DNA of 47,024 nt, taken from an uncultured Ellagibacter sp. (GTDB lineage Bacteria > Actinomycetota > Coriobacteriia > Coriobacteriales > Eggerthellaceae). The notes under the pieces were generated by a model. That model worked only from the letters and a program-made list of their open reading frames with translations, was not told the origin of the DNA and did not search any database. Position 1 is the stretch's first letter. Each line of letters opens with the position of its first letter. The DNA lies in assembly GCA_934654815.1 (NCBI GenBank), contig CAKUGU010000015.1, forward strand, positions 1 to 47,024, given 5' to 3'. Position numbers and translations under genes: made by a program. Shown piece after piece: positions 26,500-33,594 of this stretch.

Positions 26500-27267
26500 T
26501 CAGTACAGACCGCAGGTGAACAGGAAGTCGAGGGACTTCAGTCGATGCCCGACGTGCTCGCGCGTCCAGCGCTGGCACAGATCGAGCACCGAGAACGCCT
26601 CGGTCGGCCCGGCGCTCGAGGCCGCGACGTCGCGAAACGTCGAGCCAAGGAAGAAATGCGCCCAGGACACCGCGCGGGCGTCGACGCGGAACGCCTCGAC
26701 GCGGGAACGGCACGGTGAGCATATCACACCCCCCTCGCGCGGCGAGAACGCAACCGTCCCGTCGGGCGAGGACGGCGCCTCGCCACCGCAAACGGCGCAC
26801 CTGTCGAGCGTGGGGCGGAAGCCCGAGAACGCGAAGGTCTTCAAGAGGTGCGCCGCGGTGAGCGAGCAGACGCGGGCCGTGTCGGAAGCCGCCATGGCCG
26901 AAAACGCCGTGCGCGTCATCTCGAACAGACGCGGGCTTTCGAGGGAAAGCTGCGTTACGCGGTCGAGCAGCTCGGCGCAGGGCGCCGCCGCCGCGGCGAG
27001 CGCGATGTCGGTGCGAAGGGGTGCGTTCCCGCAGATGAGCTGCGCTTCCGACACGATGTCGAGGTTGCGGCCGCGCGCGATGAGGACCTCTGCGACCGAG
27101 AACAGCTCGAGGCGCGAGGCGAACGAGCTTTTGGGTTTGCGCGCGCCCTTGGCGACGGCTCGCAGCTGCGAGCCGTCCTCGGCGAGCATCGTCAGGATGA
27201 GGTCGCTCTCGCCGAGCTTGGTCTTGCGCAGCACGATGACGCGCGAGGTGTAGGTGGGGCGAGCCAC
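26500..27267 (-). CDS. recO: DNA repair protein RecO
   Basis: Loads RecA onto SSB-coated DNA in the RecFOR pathway. The 255-residue protein has the N-terminal OB fold (YTSRVIVLRKTKLGESDLILTML), a helical middle, and a C-terminal four-cysteine zinc site (CAVC near 152-155 and CSPC near 177-180). The start is GTG at 27267-27265, one base after the stop of the PASTA gene and without a clear Shine-Dalgarno, so translation is probably coupled. The order era-(PASTA)-recO resembles dgkA-era-recO in Firmicutes. Confidence 0.93.
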   Translation of the reverse strand: MARPTYTSRVIVLRKTKLGESDLILTMLAEDGSQLRAVAKGARKPKSSFASRLELFSVAEVLIARGRNLDIVSEAQLICGNAPLRTDIALAAAAAPCAELLDRVTQLSLESPRLFEMTRTAFSAMAASDTARVCSLTAAHLLKTFAFSGFRPTLDRCAVCGGEAPSSPDGTVAFSPREGGVICSPCRSRVEAFRVDARAVSWAHFFLGSTFRDVAASSAGPTEAFSVLDLCQRWTREHVGHRLKSLDFLFTCGLY

Positions 27268-27268
27268 G

Positions 27269-28936
27269 CTACTTGGAAAGCTTCGGGGAAGACGAGCGGA
27301 TGGAGTTGTCGGAGCCCCAGGTGATGGTTCCCGACATCTGCTCGGAGTTGGCGAACAGCGTGCCGAACAGCGCCGTCTTCTCGAACTTCTTCGCGGTGAT
27401 GGTGTAGCTCACCACGCCGTCGCCCTCGTAGTCGACCGAGTCGCATGAGACGATTTCGCAGTTCACGCCGTCGATGACGACGGTCGCGCCCTTCGAGAAG
27501 TAGTCCTTCGTTTCCGAGACGAGTTCCTTCGCGCGCGACTTCGCGACGTTCAGGGTGACGGTCGTGCCGCTCGAAAGCTTCGTCCCCGCCTCGGGGTCGG
27601 ACGAGATGACGGTTCCCTCGGCGGTGTCTTCGGTGTAGGTGGTCTTCGTCTTCACTTTGTAGCCCGCGTCGTTAAGCGCGGCCTTCGCGTCGTCTTCGGA
27701 TTTGCCGGTGACGTCGGGCACGGTGTAGGCCTCGGCGATGGTGACGGTGAGGGCAGTGGCGGCCTTCACCTTCGTGCCCGCGTCGAGCGAGAGCGCGATG
27801 ACGGTGCCCTCGTCGTCGTCGGACTTCTCGGTCGTGAAGGTGACGTTGTCGAGGCCCTCCTTGTCGAGCGCGGCCTTCGCGTCGTCCTGCGTCTTGCCCA
27901 TGATGTCGGGGACCGCGCGCGGTGTGGCGATCGACACGTTGATGGCGGTTCCCTTGTCGACGCGTGAGCCGGCCTGCGGGTCGGTGATGAGCACGATGCC
28001 CTCGACCTCGTCGGACTTCACCTGCGTGGTGTTGACGTGGAAGCCCTTGCTCTCGAGCACCCAGACGGCATCGCTTTGCGCCTCGCCCGTGACGTCGGGC
28101 ACGGTCTTTCCGCCCCAGAGCTCGAGGTAGTAGGTGGAGCCCGCCGCGATGGCTGCCGCGATGACGATGACGAGGAGCGCTATGAGCACGTGCTTCTTGC
28201 GGGAGCGCTTCTTCTCCTCCACGGGGTCGGGGGCCTTGAACTCGCGCTGCGCCTTGGGCGGCTCGCCTTCGATCTTGGGGAGCTCCATGGTGTCGCCCGA
28301 GCGCCAGCTCGGCGCGGGCGGGACGTAGCTCGAGTCGACGAGGCGCTCGAGGCCGGAAAGGTCCGCCGTCTTCGCCGCGTCGATGTTGATGACCTGCGTC
28401 TTGTCGCTCGAGTAGTCGGCGGGGTCCTTCTCCCCCGTAACGTCGATGACGGGAACGCGGGCGGGGTCGAGCGCGTTCAGGCGCCCCGAGCGGGACGGCG
28501 CAGGCTCGGCTTCGGCTTCGGATTTTCCGCCTGCCGCCTCTTCCCCGTTGCCTGCGGGTTCCTCGTCGCTTGGGGCTTCGTCCGCCCCGTCGGATGCGGC
28601 GCCGTCGCCGGTGGAATCGTCTGCGCCGTCGTCCTGATCATCTTCGGCGGTATCGTCGGCATCGCCGTCTTCCTCAGGGGGGATCTCGACTTCGGCTATC
28701 TCCTCGTCGACGTCGGTGAAGTCGTCGAGCTCGTCCTCGCCGACGCGCTCGAGCTCGAGCTCGAGCGCTGTTACCGCCGGGCATGCCTTCTCCTCGGCGT
28801 CTTCGCGTGGCTTATCCTGCCCGGTGAGCACAGGGAGAACGACCGTCTTGTCCGACGGACCCACAAGCGGGGAGCCGCATTCGTTGCAGAACTTGGCGCC
28901 GGCTCGATTCTCGCAATGGCAGTTTGGGCAGATCAT
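27269..28936 (-). CDS. Zinc-ribbon, single-pass membrane protein with three PASTA domains
   Basis: A 555-residue protein with no kinase domain. It starts with a zinc ribbon (Cys3, Cys6, Cys17, Cys20), followed by a 200-residue acidic, Asp/Glu/Ala-rich cytoplasmic region. A membrane helix (about 250-271) follows a basic EKKRSRKKH stop. Three PASTA domains lie outside (about 277-340, 341-404, 405-468), each opening with VPD(V/I)xGK/E. A C-terminal domain of about 85 residues is unlike PASTA. PASTA domains bind muropeptides or the cell wall, usually on Ser/Thr kinases or penicillin-binding proteins. Here the inner part is a zinc ribbon, suggesting a partner-binding or sensory role (inferred). 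It is 1 nt upstream of recO. Confidence 0.88.
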   Translation of the reverse strand: MICPNCHCENRAGAKFCNECGSPLVGPSDKTVVLPVLTGQDKPREDAEEKACPAVTALELELERVGEDELDDFTDVDEEIAEVEIPPEEDGDADDTAEDDQDDGADDSTGDGAASDGADEAPSDEEPAGNGEEAAGGKSEAEAEPAPSRSGRLNALDPARVPVIDVTGEKDPADYSSDKTQVINIDAAKTADLSGLERLVDSSYVPPAPSWRSGDTMELPKIEGEPPKAQREFKAPDPVEEKKRSRKKHVLIALLVIVIAAAIAAGSTYYLELWGGKTVPDVTGEAQSDAVWVLESKGFHVNTTQVKSDEVEGIVLITDPQAGSRVDKGTAINVSIATPRAVPDIMGKTQDDAKAALDKEGLDNVTFTTEKSDDDEGTVIALSLDAGTKVKAATALTVTIAEAYTVPDVTGKSEDDAKAALNDAGYKVKTKTTYTEDTAEGTVISSDPEAGTKLSSGTTVTLNVAKSRAKELVSETKDYFSKGATVVIDGVNCEIVSCDSVDYEGDGVVSYTITAKKFEKTALFGTLFANSEQMSGTITWGSDNSIRSSSPKLSK

Positions 28937-29094
28937 GTTTCGCGCTCGTCTTTCGTTTTCAATGGCTTATCCGCGCCATTGTAGCCGAAAAAAACGGGGC
29001 TGCGTTTCGTCAACCGAAGCTGCGGGTCAGACGCGACAATACCTGCACAAAGATGTGGAGAAACCTCTATTCGACGCGCGTTCCCGGGCGCCTT
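28937..29094. other. Gap between era and the PASTA gene
   Basis: Holds no gene. On the minus strand a small GGGCGC/GCGCCC hairpin spans the era stop, and a TACAAT at about 28983-28978, without a good -35, may be the -10 of the PASTA-recO transcript. Confidence 0.3.
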
Positions 29095-30009
29095 TTACGC
29101 GCCCTCGCCGTAGCCGAACTTGCGGATCTGCGTGGCGTCGCGTCGCCAGTTCTTCTTCACCTTCACATTGAGGTCGAGGTACACCCTGCAGCCGAGGAGC
29201 TGCTCCAAGTCGCGGCGCGCCTCGCTACCGATGCGCTTGATGGCCGCGCCCTTCTTGCCGATGATCATGCCCTTCTGGCTTTCGCGCTCCACGTAGATGG
29301 AGGCGGCGATGAGCTCGACGTCCTTCTTGCGGTCGTATTCCATGTGGTCGGTCGTGACGCCGATGGCGTGGGGCACCTCGTCGAAGAACGAGCGGAGGAT
29401 CTTCTCGCGGATGAACTCGGCGACGACGACCTCGATGGGCTGGTCGGTCTCCATGTCGGGCGGGAACCATGCGGGGCCTTCGGGCAGGAAGAACACCGCT
29501 TCCTCGACGAAGGCGTCGACGTTTCTGCCGTTTTTGGCCGAAAGCCCCACCATCGCGTCCCAGGGAGCGAGTTTCTCGGCCGCCTCGCGCTGGGCCGCGA
29601 TCTGCTCGGGCGTGGCGAGGTCGGTCTTGGACAGGACGCAGATGCGCTTCGCGTCGGTCGCGCGCACCTGAGCGGCCACCCATTCGTCACCGCGTCCGAT
29701 GGGCTGCGACGCGTCGATGAGCATCGCGATGACGTCGACGTCCTCCAAGCCCTTGAGCGCCGACACGTTGAGCTCCTCCCCGAGGGCGTCGTGGGGCTTG
29801 TGGAGGCCCGGGGTGTCGACGAGCACGAGCTGGTAGTCGTCGGTCGTGAGCACCGCGCGGAAGCGGTGGCGCGTCGTCTGGGCGGTGCTCGAGGTGATGG
29901 CGATCTTCTTGCCCATAATGGCGTTGAGCAGGGTTGACTTGCCTGCGTTGGGGCGTCCGACGAGCGTTGCGAAGCCGGACTTGAACCCTTCCTTGCGAGT
30001 TCCTAGCAA
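29095..30009 (-). CDS. era: GTPase Era
   Basis: Essential GTPase of 30S assembly that binds the 3' end of 16S rRNA. I use a TTG start at 30009-30007 (304 residues) because GGAG stands 8 nt upstream and the protein then has the family's length. The frame is open to an ATG at 30066, but that would add 19 residues inside dgkA. G1 is GRPNAGKS (18-25), G3 DTPG, G4 SKTD, and the C-terminal KH domain has GMIIGKKGAAIKRIG. The TTG overlaps the dgkA stop (TTGCTAG). Confidence 0.95.
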   Translation of the reverse strand: MLGTRKEGFKSGFATLVGRPNAGKSTLLNAIMGKKIAITSSTAQTTRHRFRAVLTTDDYQLVLVDTPGLHKPHDALGEELNVSALKGLEDVDVIAMLIDASQPIGRGDEWVAAQVRATDAKRICVLSKTDLATPEQIAAQREAAEKLAPWDAMVGLSAKNGRNVDAFVEEAVFFLPEGPAWFPPDMETDQPIEVVVAEFIREKILRSFFDEVPHAIGVTTDHMEYDRKKDVELIAASIYVERESQKGMIIGKKGAAIKRIGSEARRDLEQLLGCRVYLDLNVKVKKNWRRDATQIRKFGYGEGA

Positions 30010-30362
30010 ATGAGCTCTCCAATCTTGGGGACGAAAACGACGCATCCGACGACGACGGACGCGCATGCTGCGATGAGGGCCGCGCCCGCCGCGCAGTCCT
30101 TGGCGTGCTTGGCGAGGACGTGGTAGTCGGGAGATACGAGGTCGACCACGGACTCGATGGCGGTGTTCAGGGTTTCGAGGGCGAGGACGGCGCCGATGCA
30201 GAGGATGACGGCGAGCCAGGAGGGCGCATCGATCCGCAGCACGAACCCGAGGATCGTGGCGAGGGCGGCGGCGCAGACGTCGATGCGCATGTTACGCTGC
30301 CCGAGCGCGAAGCGCACGCCCTCGGCGGCGCACTTGAAGGCGTGCGGGAGCGACTGGGTCAT
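30003..30362 (-). CDS. dgkA: Diacylglycerol/undecaprenol kinase family protein
   Basis: Small integral membrane lipid kinase; Gram-positive members phosphorylate undecaprenol for cell-wall carrier recycling. The 119-residue protein has three predicted helices and the conserved ALETLNTAIESVVDLVSP and HAKDCAAGAAL segments with the catalytic Glu residues. The ATG at 30362 overlaps the ybeY TGA by one base (TGATG). The order phoH-ybeY-dgkA-era matches Firmicutes. Confidence 0.95.
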   Translation of the reverse strand: MTQSLPHAFKCAAEGVRFALGQRNMRIDVCAAALATILGFVLRIDAPSWLAVILCIGAVLALETLNTAIESVVDLVSPDYHVLAKHAKDCAAGAALIAACASVVVGCVVFVPKIGELIC

Positions 30363-30895
30363 CAGTGCTCCCCGCGAACGAGCGCGTGCGCGCCGTTGAG
30401 CTCGCCGAAGATCGCCATGTCGAGGCCGCGCGAGGCCGCCCACGCGGAGAGGAGCTCGGCTTCGCGCGCCTCCATGACCTCGGCCTCGTCGTCCTCGATG
30501 TGGTCGTAGCCGCACAGGTGGAGCAGGCCGTGGGTGAGCAGCAGGCTCACCTCCCCTTCGAGGGTCGTGCCGAACTGGGCCGTCTGGCGCTCGGCCACGT
30601 CGAGTGCGATGATGACGTCGCCGAGCTCGAAGGGCGCTGCCGCAGCGGCTTCCGAAGCGAGGAAGGCCTCGTCGTCCTCGGCGCCGTCGCATTCGAAGGA
30701 CAGCACGTCGGTCGGCCCGATCTTGCCGCGGAACTCCTCGTTCAGGCGGGCGATCTCCTCGTCGTCGACGAAGCTTATGCACGCCTCGCTCGACGGAGGG
30801 CACGCCTCGCTTTCGAGGACGAACGAGGCGAGTTCGTGAACGGGCAGCGCGTCGACGTCCTCTTTTCGGTACTCGGCGTTGATCTCGATGTTCAT
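30362..30895 (-). CDS. ybeY: Endoribonuclease YbeY
   Basis: Zinc endoribonuclease for 16S rRNA 3'-end maturation and ribosome quality control. The 177-residue protein has the metal motif HGLLHLCGYDH (HxxxHxxxxDH, about 131-141) and the preceding NEEFRGKIGPTDVLSF segment. An Asp/Glu/Ala-rich insert follows TDVLSF. The ATG overlaps the phoH TGA by four bases (ATGA). The protein acts with Era and PhoH-type proteins on the ribosome. Confidence 0.96.
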   Translation of the reverse strand: MNIEINAEYRKEDVDALPVHELASFVLESEACPPSSEACISFVDDEEIARLNEEFRGKIGPTDVLSFECDGAEDDEAFLASEAAAAAPFELGDVIIALDVAERQTAQFGTTLEGEVSLLLTHGLLHLCGYDHIEDDEAEVMEAREAELLSAWAASRGLDMAIFGELNGAHALVRGEH

Positions 30896-31878
30896 CGGGC
30901 TTCCTTCCTGCTGCGTTTTTCCTCGTCGGCGCGGCTGTACGCCTCGACGATGGCGGCGACGAGCGAATGGCGCACGACGTCTTTGCCGGTGAGGCGGCAG
31001 AACACGATGTCGTCCGTGCCGTCGAGCACGCTTTCCGCGTCGGCGAGCCCCGAACGGCTTCCAACGAGGTCGCGCTGCGTCTGGTCGCCGGTGATGACCA
31101 TCTTGGAGTTGAATCCGAGGCGCGTGAGGAACATCTTCATCTGCTCGGGCGTGGTGTTCTGCGCCTCGTCGAGGATGATGAAGCTGTCGTTCAAGGTGCG
31201 GCCGCGCATGAAGGCGAGCGGGGCGATCTCGATGACGCCGCCTTCGATGAGCTGGTTGGCGCGTTCCATGTCGGTCATGTCGAAGAGCGCGTCGTAGAGC
31301 GGGCGGATGTAGGGGTCGACCTTCTCGTTGATGGTGCCGGGCAGAAAGCCGAGGCTCTCGCCCGCCTCGACGATCGGGCGCGTGAGGATGATGCGGCCGA
31401 CTTCCTTGCGCTTCAAGGCTGCGACCGCCATGGCCATGGCGAGGTAGGTCTTGCCCGTGCCCGCAGGCCCGAGCCCGAACGTGATCGTGTTTCTGCGAAT
31501 GGCATCGACGTAGCGCTTCTGGCCTGCGGTTTTGGGGCGGATGGCCCGGCCTCTGTAGGTGAGCAGGATGTCCTCTCGCAGAGCGGCGGGCGAGAACTCG
31601 GCGGTCCGCAGAAGGTCGATCGCGCGTTTGGCGTATTCCGGCGTGACCTCCTGGCCCCCTTCGGCGACCTTGATGAAGTCGGAGAAGAGCGCGGTGAGCG
31701 ACTGCACCTCGACCTGGTCGCCCGATAAGACGATGGAATCGCCGCGCACGACGATGGAGGCCGAAAAGGCCGCTTCGACGAGGCGCAGGGTGGAATCGGC
31801 GGGACCGACCACGAGCGCCATGTCGACGCTTTGCGGCGCGGTCAGTGTAATTTGCGTTTGGTCAGTCATGTCGGTCAT
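30892..31878 (-). CDS. phoH: PhoH-like ATPase
   Basis: Cytoplasmic P-loop ATPase/putative RNA helicase, often coupled to ybeY. The 328-residue protein has a KH-like N-terminal region, Walker A GPAGTGKT and Walker B FIILDEAQNTTPEQMK. There is no clear Shine-Dalgarno before the ATG at 31878; an ATG three codons later is an alternative. The predicted start point (near 31889) would give a leader of only about 11 nt. It overlaps ybeY by 4 nt and heads the phoH-ybeY-dgkA-era set. Confidence 0.95.
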   Translation of the reverse strand: MTDMTDQTQITLTAPQSVDMALVVGPADSTLRLVEAAFSASIVVRGDSIVLSGDQVEVQSLTALFSDFIKVAEGGQEVTPEYAKRAIDLLRTAEFSPAALREDILLTYRGRAIRPKTAGQKRYVDAIRRNTITFGLGPAGTGKTYLAMAMAVAALKRKEVGRIILTRPIVEAGESLGFLPGTINEKVDPYIRPLYDALFDMTDMERANQLIEGGVIEIAPLAFMRGRTLNDSFIILDEAQNTTPEQMKMFLTRLGFNSKMVITGDQTQRDLVGSRSGLADAESVLDGTDDIVFCRLTGKDVVRHSLVAAIVEAYSRADEEKRSRKEAR

Positions 31879-31895
31879 TGTATCATGCGCGCACC

Positions 31896-31926
31896 GTTAT
31901 AATGTGGTGTTCGATATTCACCACAT
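31896..31926. promoter_or_regulatory. Divergent phoH/metF promoter region with an 8-bp inverted repeat
   Basis: Toward metF there is TATAAT at 31898-31903; on the minus strand TATAAC (31901-31896) faces phoH, so the -10 elements overlap. Neither has a convincing -35. A perfect inverted repeat, ATGTGGTG (31902-31909) and CACCACAT (31919-31926) with a 9-nt spacer, covers the metF transcription start. It is a candidate operator for an unidentified regulator. The leader is too short for a SAM or cobalamin riboswitch. Confidence 0.55.
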
Positions 31927-31949
31927 CCTTACTATTCAGGGGAAACGAC

Positions 31950-32819
31950 ATGACAACAGTGAAGCACTTGTTCGACGAGGCCCGCGCCGCATCGCGCGCG
32001 ACGCTGTCGTTCGAGATATTCCCGCCGAAGGGCGACCTTGACCACAACACCGCGCGAGAGGTGGCGGGCGGCTTGGCGCCGCTTCGCCCCGACTTCATCT
32101 CGGTCACCTACTCCGCGGGCGGCTCGGGCAACAAGCACGCCACCAACGATGTCGCCGAGATCCTCCAGGCCGACTTCGGCACGACATGCGTGGCGCACCT
32201 CACCTGCGCGGGCGCCACGAGCGACTCCATCGCGGCCGCGATCGACGACTTGCACGCGCACGGGATCGAGAACGTCCTCGCGTTGCGCGGCGACATGCCG
32301 GCGGGCACGGAGCCCACTGAGTTCCGCTACGCGAAGGATCTCATCCCTCGCCTCGTCGACGCCGGGTTCTGCGTGGGCGCCGCGGCCTACCCCGAGGGGC
32401 ACATCGACTGCATCGACGCCGACGTGAACATCGAGCACTTGAAGGAGAAGGTCGACGCGGGCGCGAGCTTCCTCGTGACCCAGCTGTTCTTCGACAACGA
32501 GTTCTTCTACCGCTTCCGCGAGAAGTGCGTGTCGGCCCGCATCGACGCCCCGATCGCCTGCGGCATCATGCCGTTTTTGAGCAAGCAGCAGATCCAGCGC
32601 ATGGTGTTCATGTGCGGCGCGTCGCTTCCGAGCCCCATCATCAAGCTGCTCGCCCGCTACGAGGACGACGCGGCGAGCCTGCGCGCGGCGGGCATCGAGT
32701 ACGCCTGCAACCAGCTCGTCGATCTGGACGCGCACGGCGTCGACGGACTGCACGTGTACACGATGAACCATCCGGACATCGCGCGCACCTGCACCGAAGC
32801 GATCCGCCGTGCCCGCTAG
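31950..32819 (+). CDS. metF: 5,10-methylenetetrahydrofolate reductase
   Basis: Flavoprotein that reduces methylene-THF to 5-methyl-THF, the methyl donor for MetH. The 289-residue protein starts at ATG 31950 (AGGGG upstream); an in-frame ATG at 31878 lies before the promoter and is rejected. FEIFPPKG near the N-terminus with the catalytic Glu, the SVTYSAGGSG segment and ALRGDMP are diagnostic of the family. The next gene starts within its last codons. It is first of three plus-strand methionine genes that interrupt the surrounding minus-strand block. Confidence 0.96.
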   Translation: MTTVKHLFDEARAASRATLSFEIFPPKGDLDHNTAREVAGGLAPLRPDFISVTYSAGGSGNKHATNDVAEILQADFGTTCVAHLTCAGATSDSIAAAIDDLHAHGIENVLALRGDMPAGTEPTEFRYAKDLIPRLVDAGFCVGAAAYPEGHIDCIDADVNIEHLKEKVDAGASFLVTQLFFDNEFFYRFREKCVSARIDAPIACGIMPFLSKQQIQRMVFMCGASLPSPIIKLLARYEDDAASLRAAGIEYACNQLVDLDAHGVDGLHVYTMNHPDIARTCTEAIRRAR

Positions 32820-33594
32820 CCCCGTGACCGGCCCGAACGTCGACGCGCTTCTGAACGGCAAGCCCCACTGCGGGTTCTTCCCGAGCGCGCCGAAGCCTGG
32901 GTCGCTTCGCCTCGACCGCGACGAGGCGCTCGGGTATTTGGGCTATGGCGAGCAGGAGCTCGAGAGCGGGCTCGAGCATCGCTTCGCCGCCATCGCGAGG
33001 GAGGTCGAGGAGACGCTTTCCCCCGCGTTCTCGTGGGCGGCCTTCCCCATCGCGGGCGCTCGTGCCCAGGGAGCGGAAGCGGGAGTCGAGCTTGCGGGCG
33101 CGCATGTCCGCCTTACGGGCGCGAGCATGGTCGAGCATCTCGCGGATGCCCGGGGGGCGGCGCTTCTTTCCTGCACGCTCGGGATGGCCTCCGAGCGCGC
33201 GATCGCGCGCTACCAGGCCACAAGCCCGACCGACGCGCTGTTCTACAACGCGTGCGCGGCGGCGCTCGTCGAGGCGTGCGCGAACGCGGTCGAGGCCGAC
33301 ATCGTGCGCGCAGCGGCAAACGTTAGGCTTCATACCAACTGGCGCTTCAGCCCGGGCTACGGCGACGCGCCGCTGTCGCTGCAGCCGGCCATCCTGCGAG
33401 CGCTCGGAGCGCCGGGGCGTTTGGCGGTGAGCTGCACCGACAGTTTCCTGCTCGTGCCGTCGAAGAGCATCACGGCGGCGGTCGGGCTGTTCGAAGAGGG
33501 AGTGCACGCGAACGGCGTGCGAAGAGGATGCGCCACGTGCTCGCTTTCGCGCGTGTGCGCGATACGGAAGCAAGGGAGAACGTGCCATGGCTAG
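32809..33594 (+). CDS. Methionine synthase activation-domain protein
   Basis: A 261-residue stand-alone version of the MetH C-terminal reactivation domain, which binds S-adenosylmethionine and remethylates oxidised cob(II)alamin. The family core is visible in RFSPGYGDAPLSLQP and in VPSKSITAAVGLF, and the protein ends in a cysteine cluster (CATCSLSRVC). The start is GTG at 32809, overlapping the metF end by 11 nt; a second GTG at 32824 is as likely. It overlaps metH by 8 nt. The downstream MetH lacks this domain, so the two gene products probably form the complete enzyme. An electron donor is not evident here. Confidence 0.92.
   Translation: MPASPVTGPNVDALLNGKPHCGFFPSAPKPGSLRLDRDEALGYLGYGEQELESGLEHRFAAIAREVEETLSPAFSWAAFPIAGARAQGAEAGVELAGAHVRLTGASMVEHLADARGAALLSCTLGMASERAIARYQATSPTDALFYNACAAALVEACANAVEADIVRAAANVRLHTNWRFSPGYGDAPLSLQPAILRALGAPGRLAVSCTDSFLLVPSKSITAAVGLFEEGVHANGVRRGCATCSLSRVCAIRKQGRTCHG

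Noticed and set aside
31904..31949. SAM or cobalamin riboswitch before metF
   Set aside because: The leader is only about 40 nt, too short for these classes, and shows no conserved riboswitch core.
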